Shown here one piece after another: positions 6,592-7,462 of a DNA stretch of 7,462 nucleotides. The notes beneath the pieces were generated by a model. That model saw only the letters and a program-made list of their open reading frames with translations, did not search any database and was not told where the DNA came from. Numbering within the stretch: position 1 is the stretch's first letter; the number at the start of each line of letters is the position of its first letter. Location: assembly GCA_035300505.1 (NCBI GenBank), contig DATGVJ010000266.1, positions 1 to 7,462 on the forward strand, in the 5' to 3' direction. This DNA comes from VAZQ01 sp035300505 (GTDB taxonomy: Bacteria > Pseudomonadota > Alphaproteobacteria > Rhizobiales > Xanthobacteraceae). A program made the translations under genes and the position numbers.

Positions 6592-6863
6592 GGAATATCC
6601 TCCTCCATCACGCCTTTTCCGTGGACCGCTTGTGGTCGAGGCATGTGTTTGTTCGAGGGTTTGCCTTGCGGCACGAAGTAAGGATTGGACGAATGTTCAC
6701 CTCGGCCGGATACAATATATCCCGGTGCCACTCCCACTTTTGATGGTAATCGGGTGGTAACCCCTTGCCCGGTCAACTGTGCGCGAGCAGGGTTTGTTGC
6801 CAGTGCGGCTGCTAGTGTTACTCCAGTAACGGCAAGAAATTGCCGTCGTGTGCGACCTGTCAT
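6588..6863 (-). CDS. Small protein with twin-arginine signal peptide
   Basis: This 91-residue protein of unknown function is predicted to be exported by the Tat system. Its N-terminus is MTGRTRRQFLAVTGVTLAAA: Arg6-Arg7 followed by Q-F-L fits the S/T-R-R-x-F-L consensus, a mildly hydrophobic core runs to about residue 22, and ARA-Q near 28/29 is a typical cleavage site. The remaining 60 or so residues (PSKVGVAPGYIVSGRGEHSS) match no family I know and look largely unstructured. The start at 6863 is chosen over an upstream one because of AAGGAGG six bases before it, the exact overlap with the epimerase stop, and the Tat motif directly after it. It may deliver the signal for the leaderless deacetylase downstream, or be the split-off N-terminus of that protein. 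Confidence 0.72.
   Translation of the reverse strand: MTGRTRRQFLAVTGVTLAAALATNPARAQLTGQGVTTRLPSKVGVAPGYIVSGRGEHSSNPYFVPQGKPSNKHMPRPQAVHGKGVMEEDIP
6599..6606 (-). promoter_or_regulatory. Ribosome binding site fixing the deacetylase start
   Basis: GGAGGAGG on the minus strand with a 7-base spacer to the ATG at 6591. It supports a cytoplasm-type N-terminus rather than a longer product with a signal peptide. Confidence 0.75.
6860..6863 (-). promoter_or_regulatory. ATGA overlap, wecB to Tat protein
   Basis: The epimerase TGA (6862-6860) and the Tat protein ATG (6863-6861) share bases as ATGA. It is the first of the overlaps that tie the cluster together. Confidence 0.7.
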
Positions 6864-7462
6864 ACTCTTCCTCCTTCGGGAACAATCGGTTTCGCGGTTG
6901 CCGATGCAGCACGAGGCCATACAGTCCGGCGCATACGCACTGCGTCAGAAAAGAGCCCAATATCCTGAGCCGCAGTGGGCAAATTTTGCGGATCCTGTGG
7001 ACTGGTCGTCAGGCGCGGTCGAGGCGAGAACGAACGTTCCTCTGCGAGCAAAGGCCGTCCAGCTCTCCAATTCCTCAGTACTTCGACGATCCGTTCGCTT
7101 GCCAGTCCATCGCCGTAGGGGTTGACTGCAGAGGCCATCCGGAAGTAGGCGTGCTTGTCTTCGAGTAAATTTTCGACGTGCGCGAGAATAGCGCTGCGAT
7201 CTGTACCGATGACGCGGGCGAGTCCGGCCTCCGCGGCTTCCGGCCGCTCCGTTGTCTTGCGCAGGACCAGAACAGGCACGCCCAGGGAAGGCGCCTCTTC
7301 TTGAACGCCGCCGGAGTCGGTGAGGATCAAATAGGCGCGGCGCATCAACGCCAAAAACGGGATATAATTTAACGGCGGCAATAATTTGATCCGCGGGTGG
7401 CCGCCCAGCAGTTGGCAGACCGGTTTTTGAACATTGGGGTTGGGATGGACGGGCAGAGCCAC
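6860..7462 (-). CDS. wecB: UDP-GlcNAc 2-epimerase, C-terminal part (5' end outside window)
   Basis: The visible 200 residues are the C-terminal half of a non-hydrolysing UDP-N-acetylglucosamine 2-epimerase, which supplies UDP-ManNAc in the cytoplasm. Family blocks are intact: ALPVHPNPNVQKPV, LLPPLNYIPFLALM, the UDP-binding LTDSGGVQEEAPSLGVPVLV, then TERPEAAEAG and NPYGDGLASERIVEVL. The first visible codon is GTG in the middle of the fold, so the gene begins beyond the window. After NPYGDG...VLRNWR, where most homologues end soon, about 60 further residues rich in Pro, Arg, Ser and Ala follow. They match nothing known to me and may be a non-conserved tail. The stop overlaps the Tat protein start. 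This is the likely functional epimerase of the cluster, while the copy at 2612-1853 is dead. In E. coli the same enzyme is NfrC. Confidence 0.9.
   Translation of the reverse strand: MALPVHPNPNVQKPVCQLLGGHPRIKLLPPLNYIPFLALMRRAYLILTDSGGVQEEAPSLGVPVLVLRKTTERPEAAEAGLARVIGTDRSAILAHVENLLEDKHAYFRMASAVNPYGDGLASERIVEVLRNWRAGRPLLAEERSFSPRPRLTTSPQDPQNLPTAAQDIGLFSDAVRMRRTVWPRAASATAKPIVPEGGRV
6870..6876 (-). promoter_or_regulatory. Ribosome binding site fixing the Tat protein start
   Basis: AAGGAGG on the minus strand, six bases before ATG at 6863, inside the end of the epimerase gene. It decides against the in-frame upstream ATG at 6920. Confidence 0.75.

Noticed and set aside
6685..7125. Plus-strand open frame of 146 codons
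   Set aside because: It lies opposite the Tat protein and the conserved end of the epimerase, and its composition is that of a shadow frame.
1..7462. CRISPR array, transposase or phage genes
   Set aside because: No regularly spaced repeats, transposase motifs or phage proteins were found. The NfrB resemblance concerns a phage receptor pathway, not a phage gene.

Overview
The window holds one compact minus-strand gene cluster, read from high to low coordinates. It looks like a polysaccharide synthesis and export locus of a fairly GC-rich Gram-negative bacterium. Envelope-type proteins (a HlyD-like periplasmic adaptor, a Tat signal peptide) and the style of the WecB and GlmS segments suggest a proteobacterium, most likely alphaproteobacterial. 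That placement is inference at low confidence; no rRNA or taxon-specific marker is present.

Layout in transcription order: (1) 7462-6860, the C-terminal part of a UDP-GlcNAc 2-epimerase (WecB family), entering from outside the window; (2) 6863-6588, a 91-residue protein with a clear Tat signal peptide; (3) 6591-5104, a 495-residue DUF2334-type polysaccharide-deacetylase-like protein with no signal peptide of its own; (4) 5094-3949, a HlyD-family adaptor with one membrane anchor; (5) 3952-2609, a family 2 glycosyltransferase that closely resembles the catalytic half of NfrB but ends before the C-terminal c-di-GMP-binding part; (6) 2612-1853, a decayed N-terminal half of a second wecB with at least four frameshifts and a nonsense codon; (7) 1853-1560, a piece of glmS joined directly to that wecB remnant; (8) 1474-506, a signal-peptide-bearing glycoside hydrolase. 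After about 480 bases with several inverted repeats but no recognised gene, another minus-strand gene starts at base 27 and leaves the window at once. Four junctions use an ATGA stop/start overlap and another is only 9 bases, so the first six genes were built as one translationally coupled operon.

Proposed joint function: WecB makes UDP-ManNAc, the NfrB-like transferase polymerises an amino sugar at the inner membrane, the HlyD-like protein bridges the periplasm, the deacetylase trims acetyl groups and the glycosidase cuts the polymer. In E. coli, nfrB and nfrC (= wecB) belong to the c-di-GMP-controlled, ManNAc-dependent surface glycan pathway used as the phage N4 receptor. This cluster appears to be a differently wired relative: no NfrA is seen, a HlyD-like protein is present, and no c-di-GMP domain is visible. 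The wecB-glmS remnant shows that the locus once carried extra amino-sugar precursor genes. A 34-base near-perfect palindrome inside the glycosyltransferase reading frame is the most unexpected small-scale signal.
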